In this document: piece after piece, positions 1-9,054 of the stretch
How the letters are laid out: the number at the start of each line of letters is the position of its first letter
Position numbering within the stretch: position 1 is the stretch's first letter
Assembly (NCBI RefSeq): GCF_900129915.1
Contig: NZ_FQXH01000007.1
Coordinates: 154,963 to 218,962 of the forward strand
Length of the DNA: 64,000 bases
Reading direction: 5' to 3'
From: Tepidibacter thalassicus DSM 15285
GTDB lineage: Bacteria; Bacillota; Clostridia; Peptostreptococcales; Peptostreptococcaceae
Notes under the pieces: model-generated
What the model saw: only the letters and a program-made list of their open reading frames with translations
Database searches by the model: none
What the model was told of the DNA's origin: nothing
Position numbers and translations under genes: made by a program

Positions 1-566
1 ACCTTTTCTCTACCTGCTTCAAATTGAGGTTTTATTAAAGCTACTACTTCTCCATTATCTTTTAAAAGTTCCTTAGCTTTTGGAAGTACCAATTTTAAAG
101 ATATAAAAGAAACATCTATTGATGCAAAATCGGCATATTCTCCTATATCTTCAAATTTCACATGCCTTATATTAGTTCTCTCCATACATACAACTCTATC
201 ATCTTGCCTTAATTTCCAAGCAAGCTGTCCATATCCTACGTCTATTGAATAAACCTTTTTAGCTTTATTTTGAAGCATACAATCTGTAAACCCACCAGTT
301 GATGCCCCTATATCCAAACATACTTTGTTTTCTAAATCTATACCAAAATTTTTTATAGATTTTTCCAGCTTTAATCCTCCTCTACTTACATACGGAATAG
401 GATTTCCTTTTACTTGTATTTTACAGTCTTCTTTAACACTTGTCCCTGCTTTATCACATCTTTGACCATCTATAAACACAAGCCCTGCCATTATTGCCTT
501 TTTAGCTCGTTCTCTGCTCTCAAAATATCCTTGTTCTACTAGCAATATATCTATTCTCTTTTTCAT
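1..566 (-). CDS. tlyA: TlyA family rRNA 2'-O-methyltransferase / hemolysin A (3' end outside window)
   Basis: The 188 visible codons give an N-terminal S4 RNA-binding domain (starting MKKRIDILLVEQGYFESRE) followed by a Rossmann methyltransferase with the SAM-binding stretch LDIGASTGGFTDC near residue 85 and the later motif ALIKPQFEAGREK, which is typical of TlyA. The family 2'-O-methylates rRNA cytidines; in Clostridia it sits between dxs and the recN/spo0A region, as here. It begins 8 bases after the dxs stop, so the two are cotranscribed. The Shine-Dalgarno sequence (AGGAAGG) lies over the dxs stop, about 11 bases from the ATG, a little long. The C-terminal third is beyond the window edge. 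Confidence 0.93.
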   Translation of the reverse strand, partial: MKKRIDILLVEQGYFESRERAKKAIMAGLVFIDGQRCDKAGTSVKEDCKIQVKGNPIPYVSRGGLKLEKSIKNFGIDLENKVCLDIGASTGGFTDCMLQNKAKKVYSIDVGYGQLAWKLRQDDRVVCMERTNIRHVKFEDIGEYADFASIDVSFISLKLVLPKAKELLKDNGEVVALIKPQFEAGREK

Positions 567-574
567 AATAATTA

Positions 575-2440
575 TTACCTTCCTATATTTATTTCTTTTA
601 ATACTCTATCAACTATTTTTTCACTAGATAATCCATATTTATTGTAAAGTATATCTACACTTCCATGTTCTATAAAAATATCTGGAAGTGCTATATTCAC
701 TATTTTACCCTTAAATTCTAAATTAGACAAAATAAAAGTTACTTTTTCTCCAAAACCTCCAGTTAAAACATTATCTTCAACAGTAAATATATATTTGTAC
801 TTTTCACTTAAATGTTTCAACATATTTTCATCTAAAGGTTTCAAAAATCTACCATTGACAACAGTAATGCAAAATCCTTTTTGTTTTAATATATCTGCTG
901 CTTTTACGGAATTTTTAACTACATTTCCTATTGCAATAATCGCTATATCTTTCCCATTTTTCAACATTTCCCATTTTCCTAATTTTAAATCAATATTTTC
1001 ACTTTGAAGTTCTACAGCTTCCCCTCTAGGATACCTTATCGCAACAGGTCCTTTTATTCCAATAGATAATTCTATCATTTTTTCAAGTTCTAATTTATCT
1101 TTAGGAGCCATGATTGTTAAATTAGGTATTGAATTTAAATAACTCAAATCAAATACACCGTGATGAGTTTCCCCATCTGCACCAACAAGCCCTGCTCTAT
1201 CAAGTAAAAATGTAACAGGTAAATTTTGAAGAGCAACATCATGTATTATTTGATCATATCCTCTTTGAAGAAATGTAGAATATACAGCAAAATAAGGTCT
1301 AATTTCATTTGCAGCAAGTCCTGCAGCAAATGCAACTGCATGTCCCTCAGCTATCCCTACATCAAAAAATCTATCTGGATAAATTTCTTTAAATTTACTA
1401 AGTCCTGTTCCAGATGGCATAGCAGCAGTTATTGCAGCTATTTTCTTATTTTCTTTTGCAAGAGATACAAGTTTATTTCCTACAACTTCCGAATAACTTT
1501 CTTTATTGCTTTTTTCGATACCTTTTTCTACATCAAAAGGTCCAACTCCATGATACTTATCTGGTTCATTTTCTGCAAATCTATATCCTTTTCCTTTTTT
1601 AGTAACTACATGTATAAGTACTGGTCCATTTACACTTTTTATTTTATTAAAAGTTTCTATTAATTCTTTAATATTATGTCCATCTATAGGTCCAAAATAT
1701 TTTATCCCCATTTCTTCAAATAAAACACCTTCACTCACAAGGTATTTCACACTATCTTTAAGTTTATCAGCCGTCTTATAAACTGCATTTCCAATTTTAG
1801 GTATAATATTTGTTATATTTTCAAATTCATTTTTAATTTTTTTATAAGCTTTATTAGTTCTAAGTTTTAATAAATAATTAGACACACTTCCTACATTTTT
1901 ATCTATAGACATTTCATTGTCATTTAAAACAACTATCATATTTGTTTTTATATGTCCCAAATGATTTAGTGCTTCAAATGCCATGCCACCAGTTAATGCT
2001 CCATCTCCTATCACAGAAATTACAAAATTATTTTCTTTTTTTATATCTCTAGCCATGGCAAGTCCAAGTCCAACTGAAATCGAAGTAGAACTATGTCCTG
2101 TATCAAATATATCATGATCACTTTCACATTTTTTAGGAAAACCACTAAGTCCTTTAAACTTTCTTAATGTATCAAATTTATCTCTTCTTCCAGTTAAAAT
2201 CTTATGAACATAAGCCTGATGTCCAACATCCCATATTATTTTATCCTTTGGACTTTTAAATATATAATGAAGAGTAACAGTAAGTTCAACTATTCCTAAA
2301 TTTGAAGCTAAATGCCCACCAGTTTTAGATATCGACCTAACCAAAAATTTTCTAATTTCATTAATTAAAACATCTAATTCATTTATATTTAACTTTTTCA
2401 AATCCTCAGGACTATTTACATTGTATAAATATTTATACAT
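575..2440 (-). CDS. dxs: 1-deoxy-D-xylulose-5-phosphate synthase
   Basis: DXS condenses pyruvate with glyceraldehyde 3-phosphate using thiamine diphosphate, the first step of the MEP isoprenoid pathway. The 621-residue length is normal. Visible landmarks are GHQAY (residues 73-77), GHSSTS (115-120), the thiamine-diphosphate motif GDGALTGG (145-152), the transketolase-like pyrimidine domain with RAGLVGADGETHHG, and a C-terminal transketolase domain. It sits downstream of ispA, which uses the products of the same pathway. It has its own strong promoter upstream (2539-2567) and a leader of roughly 90 bases that contains an inverted repeat. The start follows an AGTAGGATG-like ribosome site. Confidence 0.97.
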   Translation of the reverse strand: MYKYLYNVNSPEDLKKLNINELDVLINEIRKFLVRSISKTGGHLASNLGIVELTVTLHYIFKSPKDKIIWDVGHQAYVHKILTGRRDKFDTLRKFKGLSGFPKKCESDHDIFDTGHSSTSISVGLGLAMARDIKKENNFVISVIGDGALTGGMAFEALNHLGHIKTNMIVVLNDNEMSIDKNVGSVSNYLLKLRTNKAYKKIKNEFENITNIIPKIGNAVYKTADKLKDSVKYLVSEGVLFEEMGIKYFGPIDGHNIKELIETFNKIKSVNGPVLIHVVTKKGKGYRFAENEPDKYHGVGPFDVEKGIEKSNKESYSEVVGNKLVSLAKENKKIAAITAAMPSGTGLSKFKEIYPDRFFDVGIAEGHAVAFAAGLAANEIRPYFAVYSTFLQRGYDQIIHDVALQNLPVTFLLDRAGLVGADGETHHGVFDLSYLNSIPNLTIMAPKDKLELEKMIELSIGIKGPVAIRYPRGEAVELQSENIDLKLGKWEMLKNGKDIAIIAIGNVVKNSVKAADILKQKGFCITVVNGRFLKPLDENMLKHLSEKYKYIFTVEDNVLTGGFGEKVTFILSNLEFKGKIVNIALPDIFIEHGSVDILYNKYGLSSEKIVDRVLKEINIGR

Positions 2441-2475
2441 TTTTTCATCCTACTTTCTCAATATTTTTTAATATA

Positions 2476-2507
2476 AATATACCCTAGTATTTATACTAGG
2501 ATATATC
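2476..2507 (-). other. Inverted repeat in the dxs leader
   Basis: Two 8-base arms, CCTAGTAT and ATACTAGG (2483-2490 and 2493-2500), are extended by TATA-rich flanks. The element lies between the dxs promoter and the dxs start. There is no U-tract after it on the minus strand, so it is not a normal terminator. It may be an mRNA-stabilising or regulatory hairpin; the function is unknown. Confidence 0.5.
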
Positions 2508-2538
2508 CATACACATTATATATGCTTAAAACATAGAT

Positions 2539-2567
2539 ATTATAGCATATAAAAAATTCATTTTCAA
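2539..2567 (-). promoter_or_regulatory. Sigma-A type promoter for dxs
   Basis: Minus-strand TTGAAA (2562-2567), a 17-base spacer and TATAAT (2539-2544). The -35 box reaches into the last codon of the upstream PAP2-like gene. It faces dxs. Confidence 0.75.
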
Positions 2568-3013
2568 ATCATTATATTTGCAATTACAATACCAAGTATA
2601 GCTCCTGAAATAACTTCTACTGGAGTATGTCCAATTAATTCCTTTAACCTTTTCTCAGTAAAAATATCCTTTTTATGAGCATGAATATCTTCTATCATTT
2701 TATTTAAAATTTTAGCTTGTTTACCAACAGCTCTCCTAACTCCAGCTGCGTCATACATTACTATTAAAGCTAAAACTAAAGATAATGCAAATTCAACAGA
2801 GTCATATCCTTTTTTTATTCCTACACCAGTTGCCAAACTCGTTACAAAAGAAGAGTGAGAACTAGGCATTCCTCCTGAACCTACAAATCTTGAAATATCA
2901 ATTTTCTTTTCAAATACAAATGTAATTACGACCTTTAGAAGCTGAGCTATAAACCAAGCTGTAAAACAAACCATAAAAACATCATTATTTAATAACCCTT
3001 CAAAAAAAGACAT
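2564..3013 (-). CDS. Divergent PAP2 family (YuiD-like, DUF212) membrane protein
   Basis: A 149-residue membrane protein with about four hydrophobic segments. The motif GGMPSSHSSFVTSLA near residue 47 resembles the PSGH signature of PAP2 phosphatases, and the C-terminal HTPVEVISGAILGIVI holds the second conserved part. The family belongs to the divergent PAP2 / DUF212 group (YuiD in Bacillus); its substrate is not established. Its place between ispA and dxs suggests, but does not prove, a link with polyprenyl phosphates. It begins 14 bases after ispA ends. Confidence 0.85.
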   Translation of the reverse strand: MSFFEGLLNNDVFMVCFTAWFIAQLLKVVITFVFEKKIDISRFVGSGGMPSSHSSFVTSLATGVGIKKGYDSVEFALSLVLALIVMYDAAGVRRAVGKQAKILNKMIEDIHAHKKDIFTEKRLKELIGHTPVEVISGAILGIVIANIMI

Positions 3014-3027
3014 TAAAATCCTCCTTA

Positions 3028-3918
3028 TTAATAATCTCTATCAACAATATAATCGGCTAAACATTTCAAGAAATCACCTTTATTTCCAAAATTCGATATA
3101 TAATATTTAGCTTCAGTTATAAGATTTTTAGCAATCTTTTTTGATTCTTCAATTCCAAACAATGATGGATATGTAGATTTATTATTTTCCAAATCACTTC
3201 CAACATTTTTTCCAAGTTTTGATTCATCTCCAATAATATCTAATATATCATCAACTATTTGAAATCCAAGTCCAATATTTTTTGCATAAGCAGTTATATT
3301 CTCTAATTGTTCTTCATCTGCTCCTCCTATTATAGCTCCAGCTCTTAAAGCACCAATAATCATTGCAGATGTTTTATTCATATGGATAAAATCCAAAGTA
3401 TCCTTATCAATTTTTTTATTTTCACTCTCCAAGTCCACAACTTGCCCTGCAATCATTCCATATACTCCTGCAGCTTTAGCTATTTCATTCATAGCCTTTA
3501 AATACTTATAACTTTCTTTTTCATATTTTAATGAATGATTAATCATAATCTCAAAAGCATAATTTAAAAGCCCATCACCAGCAAGAACTGCTATACCTTC
3601 TCCAAAAACTTTATGATTTGTAGGTTTTCCTCTTCTTAAATCATCATCATCCATCGCCGGTAAGTCATCATGTATCAGAGAATATGTATGTATCATTTCA
3701 ATTGCACACGCAAAAGGAATACATTCTTCAACATCTCCTCCAACCAAAGAAGTACTCTCCATTAAAAGTATTGGTCTAAGTCTTTTTCCCCCAGCATCTA
3801 AACTGTACTTCATAGACTCAAATAATACCTTTTGATATCCCTCTATCTTAGGTATATAATTTTTAAGTTCTTTTTCAAAATATTCCTTTTTACTATTAAA
3901 TTCCTTCTTAAACTCCAT
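3028..3918 (-). CDS. ispA: Polyprenyl synthetase (farnesyl diphosphate synthase type)
   Basis: A 296-residue trans-prenyltransferase that condenses isopentenyl diphosphate with allylic diphosphates. The first aspartate-rich motif is in HDDLPAMDDDDLRRG and the second is DDILDIIGD, both complete. GGKRLRP and the lysine-threonine pair MNKTSA are also present. The start MEFKKEF is chosen because GGGGAGG lies 6 bases upstream of it; a longer frame would add seven residues and overlap xseB. The preceding xseB stop is 2 bases away, so translation is probably coupled. The order xseA-xseB-ispA is standard. Confidence 0.95.
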   Translation of the reverse strand: MEFKKEFNSKKEYFEKELKNYIPKIEGYQKVLFESMKYSLDAGGKRLRPILLMESTSLVGGDVEECIPFACAIEMIHTYSLIHDDLPAMDDDDLRRGKPTNHKVFGEGIAVLAGDGLLNYAFEIMINHSLKYEKESYKYLKAMNEIAKAAGVYGMIAGQVVDLESENKKIDKDTLDFIHMNKTSAMIIGALRAGAIIGGADEEQLENITAYAKNIGLGFQIVDDILDIIGDESKLGKNVGSDLENNKSTYPSLFGIEESKKIAKNLITEAKYYISNFGNKGDFLKCLADYIVDRDY

Positions 3919-3919
3919 A

Positions 3920-4132
3920 TTAATCCTCCCCATATTCAAACTCTAATTCTTCAAAATCTTCATCTGAAAATTTTGTTATCTTAAATTCAGCAGTTTCCAA
4001 TAAATTATTACAATACCTATATAACTTAATACCTTCTTCATAAAGTTTTAACGATTCATCTAAGGAAACTGCTTCCCCTTCTAATTTTTCAAGTATTTCC
4101 TCTAATCGCTTATAAGCTTCTTCATATTTCAC
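3920..4132 (-). CDS. xseB: Exodeoxyribonuclease VII small subunit
   Basis: A 70-residue all-helical protein with the XseB pattern [16 protein letters not shown] near the N terminus and [12 protein letters not shown] in the middle. It pairs with XseA to form exonuclease VII, which degrades single-stranded DNA. The start is taken as GTG (MKYEEAY), 10 bases after AGAGG; a TTG two codons earlier at 4138 is possible but is only 4 bases from the ribosome site. The xseA stop codon overlaps this start region, a coupled pair. Confidence 0.9.
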   Translation of the reverse strand: MKYEEAYKRLEEILEKLEGEAVSLDESLKLYEEGIKLYRYCNNLLETAEFKITKFSDEDFEELEFEYGED

Positions 4133-4134
4133 AA

Positions 4135-5343
4135 TCAATCTACCTCTCTTAACTTTATATTCTCTATTTTACAATTTATATCAGCTTTTTTTAATAATAT
4201 TTTAATACTATCCCCTACATTTAACTTTTCAGGAGTTTTTACTATTTTATTATCCTTCTCAACTAAAGCATATCCTCTTGACATAACTGATAAAGGACTT
4301 AAATTATGCAAATTTTTCCCCAAATTATTCAATTGCTCTCTTTTAAATTTCAATTTATTCACTAATGACTTGTTAATATCTTCAAATATTAAATTCAATT
4401 TTTCTCTTTTGTCTTTCTTTATAAAATTAGAAAATGTAAATTCTATACCATTTTTTATATTTTCAATTTTAAATCTGTTTGTATCTATTATATTTTTAAA
4501 AGATTTATCCATTCTATTTTTTACACTTTCAAGCTTATACTTAACATCTACATATGAAGGTACAACAATTTCTGCAGCAGCAGAAGGAGTTGGTGCTCTA
4601 AAATCTGCTACAAAATCCGAAATTGTAAAATCTGTTTCATGCCCCACAGCAGAAATTATAGGAATTTTAGATTTAAATATACTTCTTGCCACTATCTCTT
4701 CATTAAAAGAGTACAATTCTTCTATTGATCCTCCACCTCTACTTAATATTATAACATCTACATTATTAAATTTATTGAAAAAATCAATTGCCTTTACTAT
4801 ATTATCTGCCGATTTATTTCCTTGAACAAGTACTGGATATATCTTTATATTTACTTTTGGGTATCTCCTACTTATAACATTTATTATATCTTTAATAGCT
4901 GCTCCAGTAGGAGATGTAATAACCCCTATATTCTTAGGCATGATGGGAATTTCTTTTTTATATCTTTTATCAAACAAACCTTCTTTTTCTAATTTATCTT
5001 TAAGTTTTACAAATTCTATATATAAATCTCCTATACCTTCAATATCTATAGAATTAATGTGAAATTGATAACTTCCATCTCTTTCATATAAAGATATATA
5101 CCCAGCTGCAACTACATTAAGTCCTTCCCTTAAATCTATATTTATAAGTTTATTATTTTTAAATACAACACAATTTATTTTAGAATTTTTATCCTTTAAA
5201 GACAAATATATATTTCCATTACTATGTACTTTTAAATTAGATATTTCCCCTTTTATTCTCAAATTATAAAGTATAGGATCATTTACAAGTATTCTCTTTA
5301 TATATGAATTTATTTCACTTACCGAAAGAGCTTTTAATTTCAT
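4135..5343 (-). CDS. xseA: Exodeoxyribonuclease VII large subunit
   Basis: A 402-residue protein with an N-terminal OB fold ([35 protein letters not shown]) and the exonuclease VII core, including [28 protein letters not shown] and [17 protein letters not shown]. It is the catalytic partner of xseB immediately downstream. AGGTGGG lies 7 bases before the ATG. The gene overlaps the end of the upstream TsaD-like gene by 29 bases; the complete OB fold supports this start. Confidence 0.96.
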   Translation of the reverse strand: MKLKALSVSEINSYIKRILVNDPILYNLRIKGEISNLKVHSNGNIYLSLKDKNSKINCVVFKNNKLINIDLREGLNVVAAGYISLYERDGSYQFHINSIDIEGIGDLYIEFVKLKDKLEKEGLFDKRYKKEIPIMPKNIGVITSPTGAAIKDIINVISRRYPKVNIKIYPVLVQGNKSADNIVKAIDFFNKFNNVDVIILSRGGGSIEELYSFNEEIVARSIFKSKIPIISAVGHETDFTISDFVADFRAPTPSAAAEIVVPSYVDVKYKLESVKNRMDKSFKNIIDTNRFKIENIKNGIEFTFSNFIKKDKREKLNLIFEDINKSLVNKLKFKREQLNNLGKNLHNLSPLSVMSRGYALVEKDNKIVKTPEKLNVGDSIKILLKKADINCKIENIKLREVD

Positions 5344-6304
5344 TTTTTATCCCACCTAAAAAATTATTCAACCCGATTATCGAAACTCCTATAGCATTGT
5401 CTTTTGCACAATCTGGTCTAGTAAAATAAGTATTTATATTATATTGTTTTAAATTCTCACTCAAATTCAAACTCACATACTTACTAGAAGATACTCCTCC
5501 AACAAATAATATGTCTTTTAAATTATATTTTTTACTTAAATACACTAACGCTTTTAATAATGAATCTGAAACTACATTTAATGTGAGTTTAGATATATAT
5601 TCCTTTGAATAATCTTTTATCAAACTATATATTTTTGTCTCTACTCCTGAAAAATTCATAAATCCTTTTTCTGAAGAAATTTTTAATTTTTCTACTTCTT
5701 CATTAAAATTAACAGCATTTTCATCTAAATAAATTCCACATGGAAATGAATATTCAAGTCTTACACCAACTCTATCTATAAGTTGTCCTACGCTTATATC
5801 TTTAGTTCCACCTATTATTTCTAAACTATATCCATTTAATTCTCTATTTACTAAAAGTATTTCAGTTGTTCCTCCAGACATATGAACACATAAAAATTTA
5901 CTTTTATTCATTCTTGTATCAAAAAAAGCTGCTTCTATATGCCCTTCTTGATGAGTTGTTTCATATAATGAAACATTTAAAACTCCAGATAAAGCTTTTG
6001 CAAATTTATATCCACAATTAAATACCGGCATATAAGAACCATCTACAGGTCTTGGTCTTGACGAAACACATATTCCAACTATTTCAAAATCTTTTATTTT
6101 AGTTTTTATATTTTCAAACATATCTCCCAAATTATTTACATGCTGAAAAAATGCATCTGACTGTCTAAGGCCTTTATTTCCCTTTTTAACACTTAACATT
6201 TTTTTATCACTTAAAATTAATTCCTTTTCTAAATTTATAGCTGCTATAGAAGTAGTATAGCAGCTTGTATCAATTCCTATAATTATTTTATTTTTGAATT
6301 TCAT
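5315..6304 (-). CDS. TsaD/Kae1-like ASKHA protein (M22 family paralogue)
   Basis: A 329-residue protein of the Kae1/TsaD/Qri7 group. It has the phosphate-binding start GIDTSCYTTSIA, the metal-binding H-x3-H in THQEGHIEAA, MSGGTTEILLV, and the late FVGGVSSS loop. It differs from true TsaD in sequence and context: Clostridia often keep this divergent copy between nusB and xseA as well as a genuine tsaD elsewhere. The real substrate is unknown; tRNA t6A synthesis should not be assumed. It overlaps nusB by 17 bases at its start and xseA by 29 at its end. AGGAAG sits 8 bases before the ATG. Confidence 0.85.
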   Translation of the reverse strand: MKFKNKIIIGIDTSCYTTSIAAINLEKELILSDKKMLSVKKGNKGLRQSDAFFQHVNNLGDMFENIKTKIKDFEIVGICVSSRPRPVDGSYMPVFNCGYKFAKALSGVLNVSLYETTHQEGHIEAAFFDTRMNKSKFLCVHMSGGTTEILLVNRELNGYSLEIIGGTKDISVGQLIDRVGVRLEYSFPCGIYLDENAVNFNEEVEKLKISSEKGFMNFSGVETKIYSLIKDYSKEYISKLTLNVVSDSLLKALVYLSKKYNLKDILFVGGVSSSKYVSLNLSENLKQYNINTYFTRPDCAKDNAIGVSIIGLNNFLGGIKNEIKSSFGK

Positions 6305-6692
6305 TTAAAACACTTCCTAATACTCCATTTATAAAACTTGGAGAATCTTCATCTGCATATCTTTTAGCAAGTTCTACAGCTTCATTTATAGAAACTTTAA
6401 AAGGAATATCTTCTCTATAAAGAAGTTCTACTATTGCCAATCTAATTATACTTAAATCAACTTTAGCTATTCTATCTAAATTCCATCCTTTAGAATATTT
6501 ATTTATCAAACTATCTATTTTGTCTTTATTTTCTATAAATTTAATTCCTACACTCAACATATAGTCTTTATCGAAATTTTCATGAACATTTTCTTCAATA
6601 AAATTTTCTAATTTTTCACGACTATAATCCTTAGTTATTTCTAATTGATAAAAAAGTTTCATTGCCAATTCTCTACTAATTTTTCTACTCAT
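6288..6692 (-). CDS. nusB: Transcription antitermination protein NusB
   Basis: A 134-residue helical protein with the NusB pattern: SRKISRELAMKLFYQLE at the N terminus, WNLDRIAKVDLSIIRLAIVELLY in the middle and VELAKRYADEDSPSFINGVLG at the end. NusB with NusE/S10 binds boxA RNA for rRNA antitermination. The start MSRKIS is preferred over one six codons upstream because AGGAGG lies 6 bases before it. It is preceded by a hairpin (6729-6752) that may attenuate read-through from asp23. Confidence 0.95.
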   Translation of the reverse strand: MSRKISRELAMKLFYQLEITKDYSREKLENFIEENVHENFDKDYMLSVGIKFIENKDKIDSLINKYSKGWNLDRIAKVDLSIIRLAIVELLYREDIPFKVSINEAVELAKRYADEDSPSFINGVLGSVLNEIQK

Positions 6693-6724
6693 CACATACC
6701 TCCTAATCATTTATATACACACAA

Positions 6725-6752
6725 AACTAACCCTCTGATTATTCAGAGGGTT
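6725..6752 (-). terminator. Possible terminator/attenuator between asp23 and nusB
   Basis: A perfect 10-base stem, AACCCTCTGA and TCAGAGGGTT with a TTAT loop, followed on the minus strand by AGTTTTG. The U-run is short, so partial termination is likely; nusB and its followers have no other obvious promoter. Confidence 0.55.
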
Positions 6753-6767
6753 AAATATTTCATATTG

Positions 6768-7133
6768 TTAATTATTTTCTTCAATTTTTTCTTTTTTAAA
6801 ACTAATCCCTTGAATGTGAACGTTTACCTCTGCAACTTTTAGTCCAGTCATTGTCTCAACAGTATTTTTTACATTTTCTTGTATTTTCCATGATACATCC
6901 GGTATAACAACACCATATTCAATAAGTAAAAATAAATCTATAAATACATCTTCTTCATTTACTACTACTTTAACTCCTTTAGATAAATTCTTCTTACCAA
7001 GAATTTCTGTTATGTTGCCTGTAATACTTCCACTCATAGCCGCTACACCTTCTATTTCAGAAGCAGCAATTCCTGATATAACAGCTATTACATCCTCAGA
7101 TATTTTTATCTGGCCATAATCTTTGTTTTCCAC
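6768..7133 (-). CDS. Asp23/Gls24 family envelope stress response protein
   Basis: A 121-residue Asp23-family protein (QIKISEDVIAVISGIAASE, KGVKVVVNEEDVFIDLFLLI, VNVHIQGISF). In Clostridia and Bacillus (YqhY) a copy lies next to nusB, often near accBC; here accBC is absent. Family members are membrane-associated or cytosolic and linked to envelope stress or acyl-CoA supply, but the exact role is unsettled. Translation appears to start at GTG, 7 bases after GGGGG. A second member of the family lies at 37521-37877. Confidence 0.9.
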   Translation of the reverse strand: MENKDYGQIKISEDVIAVISGIAASEIEGVAAMSGSITGNITEILGKKNLSKGVKVVVNEEDVFIDLFLLIEYGVVIPDVSWKIQENVKNTVETMTGLKVAEVNVHIQGISFKKEKIEENN

Positions 7134-7170
7134 TGGTACACCCCCAAAGTGTTTATTAAATTATATCATA

Positions 7171-7199
7171 ATTATATCAAATTAACTTAACTTTTACAA
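7171..7199 (-). promoter_or_regulatory. Sigma-A type promoter for asp23-nusB-xseA-ispA run
   Basis: Minus-strand TTGTAA (7194-7199), a 17-base spacer and TATAAT (7171-7176), about 40 bases before the asp23 start. Confidence 0.75.
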
Positions 7200-7200
7200 A

Positions 7201-7890
7201 TTATCTTTTATACTCCATTATTTTTATATTTTCATAAGGTATTTTTGTTTGTGTATATACTATATCAAATATTTTAGCTACATCTTGTTTATTAAGCTTT
7301 TCTTTATTGACTACAACACTTGCATTATCTTTACTTATATACACAATAGGATCAGTAAATCCTTTAGCAATTAATAAATTTTCAATAGTTGACTCCGCTT
7401 CTCTAAATTTAATTAAATCTAATTTCATAGCAGAAGCTTCATCTATTGATTTTTGACTAGAAGAAGGATTTTTTATAATTGCATCTAATTCTTCTATTAA
7501 TTGCCCTCTTTTTTGTTCTCTATTTAATTTCATATCAATAAAATATGTATCCTTTTGCATATTTTCCTTTGAAGTAATCTCTTTTGTTATATTTGCACTA
7601 GTTTCCTTTACCTTTTCCTCTATTTCACTTTTATTGCTATCTACAACTTTTATTCCATCATTTTCAATATTTTCTTTAGAAACTTCTTCTGCTCCCTCTT
7701 TATCCATGGCTACATTTTCATCATCCATATCTTCTAATAAACTTTGTTCGTATTCTTCAAGTTCTCTTGAAGTTTCAAGTAATGATTTTTTACTTAAATT
7801 ATAATTTATTGTTCCCACTAATACTAACATTAATACCAATATAAATACAACAAAATTTCTACTTTTAAAAAATCTTCCATTAAATTTCAT
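7201..7890 (-). CDS. spoIIIAH: Stage III sporulation protein AH
   Basis: A 229-residue protein with one N-terminal membrane segment (FVVFILVLMLVLVGTINYNL), a charged low-complexity linker and a C-terminal YscJ/FliF-like domain (KREQLIEELDAIIKNP-like, then SAMKLDLIKFREAESTIENLL, KGFTDPIVYI). SpoIIIAH sits in the mother-cell engulfing membrane and binds forespore SpoIIQ, forming part of the feeding channel. It is the last gene of the spoIIIA operon, 15 bases after spoIIIAG; GGGGGG lies 10 bases before its ATG. Confidence 0.95.
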   Translation of the reverse strand: MKFNGRFFKSRNFVVFILVLMLVLVGTINYNLSKKSLLETSRELEEYEQSLLEDMDDENVAMDKEGAEEVSKENIENDGIKVVDSNKSEIEEKVKETSANITKEITSKENMQKDTYFIDMKLNREQKRGQLIEELDAIIKNPSSSQKSIDEASAMKLDLIKFREAESTIENLLIAKGFTDPIVYISKDNASVVVNKEKLNKQDVAKIFDIVYTQTKIPYENIKIMEYKR

Positions 7891-7905
7891 AATTTTAATT
7901 CCCCC

Positions 7906-8469
7906 CTATTTATTTTTTGGATAAACCTCTATTTTATGGCCAGATACTTGAAGCACTGTTTTAACTGCATTAAAAAGTCTTTCTTTTACCATTATATTTT
8001 CTGCTCCATCAGCTACAACAATAACTCCTCTTATCTTAGGTTCAATAGATTTTAATAATATAGGTTCATTACCCTGTTTATTATTTTTTGTAACTATTGT
8101 TTCTGTTTTATTTTCTGTCGTTACAACCCTCCTTCCACCAGCTGAATCATTTTCTTGTGTAGTTTCAGTTGATGTAACTTTATTAAATGCAGGTTCAATT
8201 TCTCCATTAGTTTCTAAAGTTATCATTACTTCTACTGACTTAACTCCTTCTATTTTTGACAATATTTTTTCCAATCTATTTTCTAAAATTTCTTCCTTTG
8301 TCATACTTGATTTTATATTTCCTTCTTTTTTTACCAAAGTTGCATTTGGATAATTTTTTTGTGCTTTTTCCTCAAATATACCAGAAATACTTATAAGAAG
8401 TATCATTGAAATTATTATTATAGCGACAATGCTATATATTCTCTTTTTATCGAAATTCATATTCAACAT
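7906..8469 (-). CDS. spoIIIAG: Stage III sporulation protein AG
   Basis: A 187-residue protein with an N-terminal membrane helix (IVAIIIISMILLISISG), LEKILSKIEGVKSVEVMITLE and a ring-building motif domain ending VSGHKIEVYPKNK. SpoIIIAG forms a large ring related to secretion-system secretins/FliF. The middle holds a polar insertion rich in Thr, Glu and Asn between two strands of the domain, as in the Bacillus protein. The start is chosen by GAGGG 6 bases upstream. Confidence 0.95.
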   Translation of the reverse strand: MLNMNFDKKRIYSIVAIIIISMILLISISGIFEEKAQKNYPNATLVKKEGNIKSSMTKEEILENRLEKILSKIEGVKSVEVMITLETNGEIEPAFNKVTSTETTQENDSAGGRRVVTTENKTETIVTKNNKQGNEPILLKSIEPKIRGVIVVADGAENIMVKERLFNAVKTVLQVSGHKIEVYPKNK

Positions 8470-8483
8470 AGCAATCCCTCACA

Positions 8484-9044
8484 CTAGTTAATTTTTATTT
8501 TTTCAATAGATATTTTAAACATTTCATTTAATTTGTTTTTTACAAATTTTTCTTGATGTACTTTTTCATTAAAAACTTCTCTACAATTTTGACTCTCCTT
8601 AAATTCTATTTTTCCTTTACTCTGGTTATTACTATTTTTATTAGTTTTTAACTCTTTTATTACTAAATTTTTCACTTCATTACCTTCTATTTCTATATCC
8701 TGTAATTTATATCCGTATTGCTCCAATTTTAAATTTATGCTTTCCTTCAAATAATTATTATAGTTTTCTTTTATTTTCTCTTTATCTATATGGTTGTCAA
8801 AATTCATTAATTTTTGACTATATTTATACTGAAATTCATTAAACTCCTTTAAAAGTTTATCTTCTATAGACATATCCTTTGCAAAATTATTTATAACCGG
8901 TGATATTACTATAAAAATAAATATAAAATTTAACACTAAATTAACATAAGATCTCAAACTTCCCGAAGGAAGCAATATATCTATTAAATTTATTATAAAC
9001 GCTGCTATTAATATACTACTTATCCACTCCTTCACAAAATCCAT
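8484..9044 (-). CDS. spoIIIAF: Stage III sporulation protein AF
   Basis: A 186-residue protein: two N-terminal membrane helices (SSILIAAFIINLIDILLPSG and LVLNFIFIFIVISPVI) followed by a soluble ring-building domain with low-complexity Asn/Lys-rich linker. The start MDFVKEW is preferred because GAGGTG, overlapping the spoIIIAE stop, is 6 bases upstream; a GTG three codons earlier would lie inside that site. Part of the spoIIIA channel. Confidence 0.93.
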   Translation of the reverse strand: MDFVKEWISSILIAAFIINLIDILLPSGSLRSYVNLVLNFIFIFIVISPVINNFAKDMSIEDKLLKEFNEFQYKYSQKLMNFDNHIDKEKIKENYNNYLKESINLKLEQYGYKLQDIEIEGNEVKNLVIKELKTNKNSNNQSKGKIEFKESQNCREVFNEKVHQEKFVKNKLNEMFKISIEKIKIN

Positions 9045-9054
9045 TTTATCCACC

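Noticed and set aside
795..1663. Open frames on the plus strand within dxs
   Set aside because: They have no ribosome sites, no recognisable domains and lie wholly antisense to the well-supported dxs gene.
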